Assembly (NCBI GenBank): GCA_965119715.1
Contig: OZ221969.1
Location: forward strand, 744,001-808,000
DNA from: JASBYZ01 sp029983705
GTDB taxonomy: Bacteria > Actinomycetota > Coriobacteriia > Coriobacteriales > JAEZZM01
Reading direction: 5' to 3'
DNA length: 64,000 nucleotides
This document shows positions 43,510 to 50,593 of this stretch, in pieces. The notes beneath the pieces were generated by a model. It made no database searches. It was not told the origin of the DNA and saw only the letters and a program-made list of their open reading frames with translations. Numbering within the stretch: the first letter of the stretch is position 1; each line of letters starts with the position of its first letter. Both the position numbers and the translations under genes were made by a program.

Positions 43510-44754
43510 TTGGTTTATAACTCGGATGTTTATATTCCACGCATTGCTGACCACTATCTTAAAGATGCCCTGTCGAGGGCAGGCGGTGTTTTAATAGAAG
43601 GTCCAAAAGCTTGTGGTAAAACAGAAACTGCAAAACAACTCGCTAAAAGCATTGTTCAAGTGGATACAGATGTGAATTTAGCTACTCGTTTAGAAATTAT
43701 GCCCGAGAGTGTGTTAGAAGGTGAAACTCCACGACTTTTTGACGAGTGGCAGGTGCACCCTCTAATCTGGAATCTTGTTAGGCATGAAATAGATAAAAGA
43801 AAGTTGACAGGGCAGTTTATACTAACGGGCTCAACAGCGCCATCTGAACATAATATGCATCATTCAGGGGCGGGGAGACTTTCTCGACTTCAAATGCAAA
43901 CAATGACCTTTTATGAAACAAATGATTCAGACGCTCAAGTATCATTGTTTGATTTAGTTAAACTTAAGCCAGATCAATCGATTCAAGCCTGCGAAAGTTC
44001 TCTTTCAATTACTGATATAGCTCAGCGCATCGCAATTGGTGGTTGGCCAGGAAATATTGGCTTAAGTGAAGAACAGGTTATAAAGAACAATCAAGATTAT
44101 CTTAAAACTGTAAGCGAAATCGATATAAGTGTTCCTGACGAAGTTAAAAGAGATCCTCAAAGAGTAAATGCGTTACTTATGGCACTTTCTAGATCCGTTG
44201 CAAGCGAGGTCTCTATATCAGCGCTTTCAATGGATGCAGACATAGCAAGGGATACGGTAAGAGATTACTTAGATGCTCTGTCTAGAATATATATTGTTCA
44301 AAATCAGCCTGCATGGTCTTTGCACCTGCGCTCACGAAGCACGTTAAGAGATAGCCCTAAAAGACACTTAGCAGATCCAGCACTTTGCGTCGCAGCTCTT
44401 CATACTAGCTCTCAAGGCCTGCTTAACAACCTTGAATATTTTGGTCAGGTCTTTGAGTCACAGGTTATACATGATTTAAGAGTATATATACATGACGAGG
44501 TTTATCATGGTCGTGATGCTCAAGGGCTAGAGGTAGATGCGATATTTACACTCGAGGGTAGAGAAGTTTTTGCAGAAGTAAAACTAGGATCATCAGAAAA
44601 AAATTTAGATACTGCAGCAACTCATCTTAAAGCTTTTGCCAGTAAATATGCTAAAGATAAAAACCCTATTCTTATCATAATTACTGCAGGAAAATTTAGC
44701 TACACAAGAGCAGATGGTGTTCATGTTGTATCATTTGCTAATTTAGGAAGATAG
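43498..44754 (+). CDS. AAA ATPase with C-terminal DUF4143 nuclease-like domain
   Basis: 418 residues. The N-terminal P-loop domain has Walker A EGPKACGKTETA at residues 34-45 and a Walker B-like PRLFDEWQVHPLIW near 78, then LTGQFILTGSTAP (sensor 1). The C-terminal half is DUF4143: the helical DTVRDYLDALSRIYIV, then ESQVIHDLRVYI, EVDAIF and VFAEVKLG, which match the E...D...ExK pattern of the PD-(D/E)xK fold. The family is common in anaerobes and its job is not established. The GTG start lies inside the last repeat of the upstream 23-bp array; a TTG at 43510 is an alternative start. Confidence 0.85.
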   Translation: MENILVYNSDVYIPRIADHYLKDALSRAGGVLIEGPKACGKTETAKQLAKSIVQVDTDVNLATRLEIMPESVLEGETPRLFDEWQVHPLIWNLVRHEIDKRKLTGQFILTGSTAPSEHNMHHSGAGRLSRLQMQTMTFYETNDSDAQVSLFDLVKLKPDQSIQACESSLSITDIAQRIAIGGWPGNIGLSEEQVIKNNQDYLKTVSEIDISVPDEVKRDPQRVNALLMALSRSVASEVSISALSMDADIARDTVRDYLDALSRIYIVQNQPAWSLHLRSRSTLRDSPKRHLADPALCVAALHTSSQGLLNNLEYFGQVFESQVIHDLRVYIHDEVYHGRDAQGLEVDAIFTLEGREVFAEVKLGSSEKNLDTAATHLKAFASKYAKDKNPILIIITAGKFSYTRADGVHVVSFANLGR

Positions 44755-44780
44755 CCTTTAACAGATCAAAAATAAATGTG

Positions 44781-44836
44781 TTGGTTAAATGGACATCTTG
44801 TAGTAACATATACTCATTGAGAGAAGATTTAACCAA
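44781..44836. repeat. 10-bp inverted repeat with 36-base loop before the small membrane-peptide gene
   Basis: TTGGTTAAAT (44781-44790) is the exact reverse complement of ATTTAACCAA (44827-44836). The right arm ends six bases before the GTGAGG ribosome site of the 32-codon gene, so a formed hairpin could affect its translation. TTGGTT with TAACAT 17 bases later could also be a weak promoter. Confidence 0.5.
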
Positions 44837-44852
44837 AGAAGTGAGGACTATA

Positions 44853-44951
44853 ATGGCAGCATTGCAACCAGTACTTATGTACTTAATCACCTTAATTGTA
44901 CTTATTATTTTTGTTGCTCTTGCAGTAGTTGTTGTTAAAAGCGACAAATAA
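44853..44951 (+). CDS. Small single-pass membrane peptide, 32 residues
   Basis: A 33-codon open frame (ATG to TAA) with a GTGAGG ribosome site six bases upstream. After the short start MAALQPVLMY the peptide has one continuous hydrophobic helix (LITLIVLIIFVALAVVVV) and a charged KSDK end. This is the layout of regulatory or toxin-like membrane micropeptides. A terminator-like hairpin follows 35 bases on. No family recognised. The good ribosome site, clean helix and charged tail support it as real. Confidence 0.6.
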   Translation: MAALQPVLMYLITLIVLIIFVALAVVVVKSDK

Positions 44952-44986
44952 TTTAATTTAGATTCTAAAAAGTTTTGCAAAATTGG

Positions 44987-45021
44987 CGCTAGTGATTGCT
45001 TGACAATTCTGGCGTCTTTTT
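44987..45021 (+). terminator. Terminator-like hairpin after the small membrane-peptide gene
   Basis: CGCTAG pairs with CTGGCG (one G-T pair) and, inside, ATTG pairs with CAAT around a five-base loop; TCTTTTT follows. It overlaps the -35 box of the putative tRNA-Leu promoter. Confidence 0.5.
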
Positions 45022-45028
45022 GTATTAA
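45000..45028 (+). promoter_or_regulatory. Sigma-70 type promoter upstream of tRNA-Leu and tig
   Basis: A perfect -35 TTGACA (45000-45005) and a -10 TATTAA (45023-45028) are separated by 17 bases, about 75 bases before the tRNA-Leu gene. Confidence 0.6.
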
Positions 45029-45103
45029 TTGATAGCTGGAAAAATGAATATATACATTTTTCTTAAAAAGTGTTCAACATTCTGTTAAACTATTTCAAGT
45101 TAT

Positions 45104-45188
45104 GCGGGTGTGGCGGAACTGGCAGACGCGCTGGATTTAGGTTCCAGTGGGGAGACCCGTGAAGGTTCGATTCCTTTCACCCGCACCA
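45104..45188 (+). tRNA. tRNA-Leu(TAG)
   Basis: 85 bases, a class II tRNA with long variable arm and encoded CCA. The acceptor GCGGGTG pairs with CACCCGC, the anticodon stem-loop is CTGGA-TTTAGGT-TCCAG (anticodon TAG), and the T arm is GAAGGTTCGATTCCTTT. It lies 32 bases before tig and may share its transcript. Confidence 0.97.
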
Positions 45189-45220
45189 TAATTTAGTTAA
45201 GACAGAAAGTTGGAAAGACC

Positions 45221-46687
45221 TTGGAAACTTCTTTAGAAAAGCTTGAAAACAATCAAGTTAAAGTCACCGTTACTCTGGATGACTCAGAGACTAAAAAATT
45301 CATTGATGACACTTATAAGACTCTTTCTAAAAAGTATCGCTTCCCTGGATTTAGACCAGGCAAAGCTCCTCGTAAAATTCTAGAGTCAAACCTTGGTAAA
45401 GAGGCAATCATGGGTGAGGCAACTAACCTCGCACTTAACACCTTAGAGCCAAAGGTTTTAGATCAAGAAGATATTTCTCCACTTGGTGAGCCAGACTATA
45501 GCGAAGTAACTCCTATGGTTGATGGTGAGCCATATAGCTATTCAGTAATCTTCAACGTTAAACCACTTTTTGAGCTTTCAAGCTATGACAATGTTGAAAT
45601 TGAGATTCCTTTTGCAGAGGCAACTGAAGCAGAAGTTGAGCAACAAATTGAGCGTTTCTTAGATTTCTATTCTAACTTTGAAGACAGCAAGTCAAAGCGC
45701 AAGGCTAAAAAGGGCGATGTTGTATCTCTAAACATCAAGGGCGATGACAAGTCTAAATTCTTAGACAATGAAAATCGTCTCTATGAAATTGGCTCAGGCA
45801 GCATGCCACAAGAGTTTGATAAAGAGATTGTTGGCATCAAGCCAGGTGAAGAAAAAGAATTTGACTTTAAATCAGATGAGTCAGATGAAGATTCTCCATC
45901 ACTTCATGTAACAGTTAAGATGCTCTCACACAAAGACAAGGTAACTCCAGAGCTCACCGATGAGTTTGCAAAAGAGAAGTTTGGCTTTGAAGATGCAACT
46001 GACATGAAAGAGAAGATCAAAGAGGAAATCAAGCAAGAAAAAGAGCAAGTAATTCCTCAAGTTAAAGAGCAAAACGCAATTCATGAGCTTGGTTCACGTT
46101 TAACTGAAGAAGTTCCTGAGAACTATCGCTCAATCGTGTTTAATGATTTAGCTCAACAGTTCATGGGTCAGCTCTCACAACAAGGCATGAGCCTTGATAT
46201 GTACCTTGGTCAAAACGGAATTGCTCCACAGCAATTTATCGAAGACCTCCAAAAGCAGGCTGATGATGTTGCACGTGAGTCTTTAGCACTTGATGCACTT
46301 GCTGCACACCTTGGTCTTGAGGCTAGTGATGAAGACGTATTAAACGAGTTTAAGGAGTCAGGTTCTGAAGATCCTGAACAAACTTACAAAGAGTTTAAGG
46401 AGTCAGGACGTATTCCTTCAATTAGAGACTTTGTACGTCGTTCAAAGGCAATTGACCACCTCTTAGAAAACGCTAAGATGACTGAAGTAGACATGATTGC
46501 TCGTAAGAAAGAAGAGGAAGAAAAGGCAGCTAAGTCAGAATCTAGCAAAAAATCCACAAGCAGCAAAAAGGTGGATAAAAAAGAAGAGGAAAAGGTAGAA
46601 GAAAAGAAGGCCCCTGCTAAGAAGACCACTAAGAAGGCTTCAAACAAGGCTAAGGCTGAAGACACAGAAAAAGACGCAGATAAATAA
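45221..46687 (+). CDS. tig: Trigger factor, peptidyl-prolyl isomerase chaperone
   Basis: 488 residues, starting at a TTG four bases after a GGAAAG ribosome site. The ribosome-binding signature is YRFPGFRPGKAPRKILE near residue 38; the PPIase domain begins near 150 (KKGDVVSLNIKG), followed by the helical arms. The last 60 or so residues are almost all Lys, Glu, Ala, Ser and Thr, a disordered tail beyond the usual ~430 residues. It catches new chains at the ribosome exit. It heads the tig-clpP-clpX group, a common bacterial order. Confidence 0.95.
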   Translation: METSLEKLENNQVKVTVTLDDSETKKFIDDTYKTLSKKYRFPGFRPGKAPRKILESNLGKEAIMGEATNLALNTLEPKVLDQEDISPLGEPDYSEVTPMVDGEPYSYSVIFNVKPLFELSSYDNVEIEIPFAEATEAEVEQQIERFLDFYSNFEDSKSKRKAKKGDVVSLNIKGDDKSKFLDNENRLYEIGSGSMPQEFDKEIVGIKPGEEKEFDFKSDESDEDSPSLHVTVKMLSHKDKVTPELTDEFAKEKFGFEDATDMKEKIKEEIKQEKEQVIPQVKEQNAIHELGSRLTEEVPENYRSIVFNDLAQQFMGQLSQQGMSLDMYLGQNGIAPQQFIEDLQKQADDVARESLALDALAAHLGLEASDEDVLNEFKESGSEDPEQTYKEFKESGRIPSIRDFVRRSKAIDHLLENAKMTEVDMIARKKEEEEKAAKSESSKKSTSSKKVDKKEEEKVEEKKAPAKKTTKKASNKAKAEDTEKDADK

Positions 46688-46727
46688 GGTAGATGCTACT
46701 TACTCTGCATGAGCCTAGTTAATTTGT

Positions 46728-46758
46728 CAGGCGGTCTTCATACAAAGAAGGCCGCCTG
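46728..46758 (+). terminator. 12-bp hairpin between tig and clpP
   Basis: CAGGCGGTCTTC pairs with GAAGGCCGCCTG (one G-T pair) around a seven-base loop. The following TTTACTTT is a poor T run, so it may be an attenuator or partial terminator that separates tig from clpPX expression. Confidence 0.6.
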
Positions 46759-46779
46759 TTTACTTTAAGGAGTGTATTC

Positions 46780-47406
46780 ATGAAATTTGATTTTTCTACT
46801 AAAGACGCTCTCATTCCTTATGTTGTAGAGCAGTCTCCAAGAGGTGAGCGTAGCTATGATATATATTCTCGCTTGCTCAACGATCGCATTATCTTTCTTG
46901 GAGAGGCAATTGATGATCACGTTGCAAACTCAGTTGTAGCTCAGCTTTTACACCTTGAGAGTGCAGACTCAGAGAAGGATATTTCTCTCTACATTAACTC
47001 TCCTGGTGGTAGCGTAACTGCAGGTCTTGCCATCCTTGATACCATGGACTTTATTAAGCCTGATGTATCAACTATTTGCCTTGGTCAAGCTGCTTCTATG
47101 GGTGCAGTTCTGCTCTCAAACGGTGCTAAGGGCAAGCGCTATGCGCTCCCTAACTCACGTGTTATGATTCACCAACCATCTGGTGGTGCACAGGGTCAGC
47201 AAACAGAAATTGAGATTGCAGCTCGTGAGATCTTAAAGATTAGAGACCTTCTCAACAGAATTCTTGCTGATAATACCGGCAAGCCACTTGAGGTAATTCA
47301 AGAGGACACTGAGCGCGATAAGTTCTTATCAGCTCAAGAAGCTCTTGATTATGGTCTAGTTGATCAGGTAATTAAATCAAGAAACGAAAAACCTGAAGAG
47401 GAATAA
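46780..47406 (+). CDS. clpP: ATP-dependent Clp protease proteolytic subunit
   Basis: 208 residues. The catalytic Ser is in CLGQAASMGAVLL near residue 108 and the His in RVMIHQPSGGAQG near 133; the Asp lies in the ERDKFLSAQEALDYGLVD block near 182. GGSVTAGLAI near 77 is the oxyanion strand. It forms the proteolytic barrel used by ClpX and other unfoldases. The ATG follows AAGGAG and the stop overlaps the clpX start by one base. Confidence 0.96.
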   Translation: MKFDFSTKDALIPYVVEQSPRGERSYDIYSRLLNDRIIFLGEAIDDHVANSVVAQLLHLESADSEKDISLYINSPGGSVTAGLAILDTMDFIKPDVSTICLGQAASMGAVLLSNGAKGKRYALPNSRVMIHQPSGGAQGQQTEIEIAAREILKIRDLLNRILADNTGKPLEVIQEDTERDKFLSAQEALDYGLVDQVIKSRNEKPEEE

Positions 47407-48680
47407 TGAACGAGTTTGAAGACGGAAATACAACAGGACTACCTCCGCGAATCCATTGTTCGTTTTGCGGCAAAACTCAAGATGAGGTTAAAAAGCTTGT
47501 AGCAGGACCTAACGGAGTCTTTATTTGCGATGAGTGCATTGATGCCTGCTATGACATCATTGCAGATGAGCTTAAAGAATCTGAAGGTCAGGCGGCTATT
47601 AGTTTTGATGATCTTCCAACTCCTCATGAGATTTATCGTGAGCTTTCTGAATATGTTTTGGGACAAGATGACGCTAAGCGTGCTTTGTCGGTAGCGGTAT
47701 ATAACCACTACAGGCGTGTGTCTTTGGGCATCACCAAGGAAGAAGAAGAGGTAGAGCTTGCAAAGTCAAACATATTGATTTTGGGCCCTACCGGTACTGG
47801 TAAAACTTTACTCGCACAAACCTTGGCTCGTATGCTTGATGTTCCGTTTGCAATTGCTGATGCTACTGCGCTTACAGAGGCTGGTTATGTTGGAGAAGAT
47901 GTTGAAAATATTCTTCTCAAACTTATCAACGCAGCTGACGGCGATGTAGAAAAGGCAGAAGTTGGCATTATTTACGTAGACGAGATTGATAAGATTGCCA
48001 GAAAAGCAGAAAACCTTTCAATCACTCGTGACGTAAGCGGTGAGGGAGTACAACAAGCGCTCCTCAAGATTTTGGAAGGTACAGTTGCATCTGTTCCACC
48101 AACTGGAGGACGCAAGCACCCTCAGCAGGAGCTTATTCAAATTGACACCACTAACATCCTCTTTATTTTAGGTGGTGCCTTTGTGGGTCTTGATAAAATT
48201 GTTGCAGATAGAATTGGTAAGAAGGGTGTGGGCTTTAACTCAGAGCTTGCTGACCCTCACTCACAAGATGAGTCTGAGCTTCTCTCTCAGGCGCTTCCTG
48301 AAGACCTTCACACCTTTGGTATGATTCCTGAGTTTGTGGGTCGTGTACCAGTAATCACCACAGTTAATGCTCTGGACGAGAAGGACTTGGTAAAAATCTT
48401 AACTGAGCCTAAAAATGCCCTAGTTAAGCAGTACCAAAGAATTTTTGAACTTGAGGGTGTTGAGCTTGAGTTTACCTCTGAGGCACTCAGAGAAATTGCT
48501 CACCTTGCAATGGAGAGAAAAACTGGTGCAAGAGGCCTTAGAGCAATTTGTGAGAAGGTTTTACAGGACACCATGTTTGATCTTCCAAGTAAACAAGGTG
48601 TTGATAAGGTAGTTGTGACTGCTGATTCTGTAAACAAGCTTGAAGATCCAAAAATTATTGGTAAGGCTAACAGAGCTTAG
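47406..48680 (+). CDS. clpX: ATP-dependent Clp protease ATP-binding subunit ClpX
   Basis: 424 residues. The N-terminal zinc domain has CSFCGKTQDEV and FICDECIDAC (four Cys). The AAA+ core has Walker A LGPTGTGKT near residue 122, Walker B IIYVDEIDKIA near 190, the pore loop GYVGEDVE near 160 and the RKTGARGLR sensor-2 region near 377. It unfolds tagged proteins and feeds them to ClpP. Coupled to clpP by TAATG overlap. Confidence 0.96.
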   Translation: MNEFEDGNTTGLPPRIHCSFCGKTQDEVKKLVAGPNGVFICDECIDACYDIIADELKESEGQAAISFDDLPTPHEIYRELSEYVLGQDDAKRALSVAVYNHYRRVSLGITKEEEEVELAKSNILILGPTGTGKTLLAQTLARMLDVPFAIADATALTEAGYVGEDVENILLKLINAADGDVEKAEVGIIYVDEIDKIARKAENLSITRDVSGEGVQQALLKILEGTVASVPPTGGRKHPQQELIQIDTTNILFILGGAFVGLDKIVADRIGKKGVGFNSELADPHSQDESELLSQALPEDLHTFGMIPEFVGRVPVITTVNALDEKDLVKILTEPKNALVKQYQRIFELEGVELEFTSEALREIAHLAMERKTGARGLRAICEKVLQDTMFDLPSKQGVDKVVVTADSVNKLEDPKIIGKANRA

Positions 48681-48710
48681 CAGCCAGTAGCCTAGTTTAA
48701 GCCTTATGTA

Positions 48711-48743
48711 AGAGTCTCTACCAGATGGTAGGGACTCTTTTTT
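48711..48743 (+). terminator. Rho-independent terminator of clpPX
   Basis: AGAGTCTCTACC pairs with GGTAGGGACTCT (one G-T pair) around AGAT, followed by six T residues. Its right arm and T run form most of the 27-bp sequence that is repeated at 49458-49484. Confidence 0.9.
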
Positions 48744-48747
48744 ATCG
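48721..48747. repeat. 27-bp direct repeat, left copy (in the clpX terminator)
   Basis: These 27 bases are identical to 49458-49484; the match stops abruptly on both sides. It starts at the loop-proximal end of the clpX terminator hairpin. Together the copies bracket the RelB/RelE-type gene pair, 737 bp from start to start. Confidence 0.9.
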
Positions 48748-48830
48748 ACTTTAAATAAACTATGTATCTAAATATTAACTTGCAAATGCATATACATTGT
48801 TATACATTAAAAGTAGTTAAAGGAGGTTTT

Positions 48831-49136
48831 ATGGCTAAGACTGCAAATTTATATGCTCGAATAGAGCCAGAATTGAAAGAACGAGCTGAGAAAATTCTCA
48901 ATGAATTGGGGCTCCCGCCATCAAGCGCAATAACTATGTTTTATAAACAGGTTGTAATGCAGCAAGGTCTCCCATTTGATGTCAAGCTTACTTATAGAAA
49001 GCCGGTAGATGTTTCTGAGTTAAGCAAAGAGGAATTATATTTAGAGCTTGAAAAGGGCTATCAGGATGTTTTAAATGGAAACGTTGAGAGTGCTGATAAA
49101 GTTTTTGAGGATTTATATAAGGAATTTGGAGTATGA
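48831..49136 (+). CDS. RelB/DinJ family antitoxin
   Basis: 101 residues from the ATG at 48831, which follows AAAGGAGG seven bases upstream; longer frames upstream lack support. The N-terminus ANLYARIEPELKERAEKILNELGL with PPSSAITMFYKQVV after it is the ribbon-helix-helix DNA-binding domain of RelB/DinJ antitoxins, and the acidic helical C-terminus would wrap the toxin. It overlaps the toxin gene by four bases (ATGA). The leader holds a double ATACATT motif near 48794-48810 that could be the autoregulatory operator. Confidence 0.88.
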   Translation: MAKTANLYARIEPELKERAEKILNELGLPPSSAITMFYKQVVMQQGLPFDVKLTYRKPVDVSELSKEELYLELEKGYQDVLNGNVESADKVFEDLYKEFGV

Positions 49137-49447
49137 ACTACTCAGTTCTGATATCTAATCAAGCAAAAGAAGATTTAAGGGGCATTTATGCCTATATTGC
49201 TTATCAATTGCTCAGTCCTGCTGTTGCAAAAAAGCTACTTTTAAAATTAGAAGAAACAATTAAAAGCCTCGAAACCTTTCCCATGAGATGCCACGTAATG
49301 TTTGATAATCCTTGGAAAGATCGAGGCTTTCGTGTCTTGCAGGTTGATAACTATCTTCTCATCTATAGCGTTGAAGAAAAACTACATGAGGTAACTATCA
49401 TACGAGTGTTATATGCAAAACGAGATATTCCAAAAGCACTTGAATAA
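49133..49447 (+). CDS. RelE/ParE family toxin
   Basis: 104 residues. The N-terminal SNQAKEDLRGIYAYIAYQL helix and the C-terminal core GFRVLQVDNYLLIYSVEEKLHEVTIIRVLYAKRDIPKAL fit the ParE/RelE fold, closer to ParE in having the RVLYAKRD end. RelE members cut mRNA on the ribosome and ParE members poison gyrase; sequence alone does not decide which. The gene ends three bases before the stop codon of the convergent TVP38-family gene. Confidence 0.88.
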   Translation: MNYSVLISNQAKEDLRGIYAYIAYQLLSPAVAKKLLLKLEETIKSLETFPMRCHVMFDNPWKDRGFRVLQVDNYLLIYSVEEKLHEVTIIRVLYAKRDIPKALE

Positions 49448-49450
49448 CAA

Positions 49451-50374
49451 TTATTTGCCAGATGGTAGGGACTCTTTTTTATCGGCAGCAAGCTCTTCAG
49501 CAGCTTCTCTTTTTTGTGCAGCTTCCTCTGCCTTACGTTCAGCCTGAACTTCGCGGTAGTGCGCTCTCATGCGTTGAATTTCCTTGCGCTGTCTAGATTG
49601 CTTGGTAAGGTAGGCAAAGTACATGATGCCAAGCACTGCAAGAAGGGCAACAATAGAAAGTACAATAACCGATACATACCAGGTGTCTTGTCCTAAGTGC
49701 TCGCCTGCTATAGTTGCTCCTAAAATTCCCGGAATGCGAGCTGGAACAGATATTAAAAGCCAGGTAGTAAGGCTCATTGGTAAAAGTCCTGCAGCATAGG
49801 TAAACAAGTCTTTAGGGGTACCTGGGATCATCATTAATATAAAGAGCAACACGTTCATGCGTTTTTTATCGTGCAAAAAGTCAATTTCGTCAATTTTTTC
49901 TGCTGGAAAAAATATTTCTACAAGTGGTCTACCAAACCTTTTAACCAGTAAAAATACAAGTGCTGACGCGATTGCTGCTCCAATAAGTCCAATAATAAGA
50001 CCCCAAAACCAGCCAAAGGTATAGCCCAGCGCAAGCTGAACTGGCTCGCCTGGTAGCACAGCTATAAAGATTTGTGCAAACATAATTGCAATAAAGGCAA
50101 ACACTGCGGTTACTGGATGAGACTCTGCCCAAATGCGCAAGCCTTGAGGGTCTGATACAAATTTAACGATTGGCTGCATTGCAAAGTAGCTTACAACTAT
50201 CATTGCGATAATAAAAAGGATTGCATATACCAAATAACGCTTTTGTTTTTTAGAGAGCGGGTGTTTTAGATATGAACGCGCGGTTTTGTTAGACTTTCTT
50301 ACAATAAATTTAAGGTGCTTTTTAGTATCTGACCAAGCTTTTGAAAGTTTATCAGAAAAAGAATTTCGAGCCAT
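49451..50374 (-). CDS. TVP38/TMEM64 (VTT domain) membrane protein
   Basis: 307 residues. A basic N-terminus is followed by hydrophobic helices at about 52-70 and 88-105, and the VTT-domain core: GYTFGWFWGLIIGLIGAAIASALVF, then FILMMIPGTPKDLFTYAAGLLPMS near 178-202 and the family RIPG near 213. One further helix and a long charged, coiled-coil-like tail end in DKKESLPSGK. That tail is encoded by the right copy of the 27-bp repeat. The family is related to DedA proteins and probably moves lipids. Confidence 0.85.
   Translation of the reverse strand: MARNSFSDKLSKAWSDTKKHLKFIVRKSNKTARSYLKHPLSKKQKRYLVYAILFIIAMIVVSYFAMQPIVKFVSDPQGLRIWAESHPVTAVFAFIAIMFAQIFIAVLPGEPVQLALGYTFGWFWGLIIGLIGAAIASALVFLLVKRFGRPLVEIFFPAEKIDEIDFLHDKKRMNVLLFILMMIPGTPKDLFTYAAGLLPMSLTTWLLISVPARIPGILGATIAGEHLGQDTWYVSVIVLSIVALLAVLGIMYFAYLTKQSRQRKEIQRMRAHYREVQAERKAEEAAQKREAAEELAADKKESLPSGK
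49458..49484. repeat. 27-bp direct repeat, right copy (in the TVP38-family gene 3' end)
   Basis: Identical to 48721-48747. On the minus strand it encodes DKKESLPSG, the last residues before the final Lys and stop of the TVP38-family protein. Only the right arm of the clpX terminator is present here. Confidence 0.9.
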
Positions 50375-50523
50375 ATAACCTTTTTCATATCTCTAGATCC
50401 CACTATTACTATCACTGAATAATACAGCATAACCTGTGCGTATGGATTTCACGTTACCTAAGTGTTAGCTGACGTTATTAAAATGTAATTTGTATCTGTT
50501 GTCCAAAGTCTCTCTTATCCACA

Positions 50524-50554
50524 TTGCTCAAAAGATGCGCTGAGCGTGTATACT
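50524..50554 (+). promoter_or_regulatory. Possible promoter of valS-folC
   Basis: TTGCTC (50524-50529) and TATACT (50549-50554) lie 40 bases before the valS start. The 19-base spacing is longer than ideal. The leader is too short for a T-box riboswitch. Confidence 0.4.
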
Positions 50555-50593
50555 AGTTTGATAAAACTATTAAACCTACTGGGAGGATCTTTT

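Noticed and set aside
50400..50593. T-box leader before valS
   Set aside because: The probable promoter lies only 40 bases before the start, too little room for a T-box, and no T-box sequence was seen.
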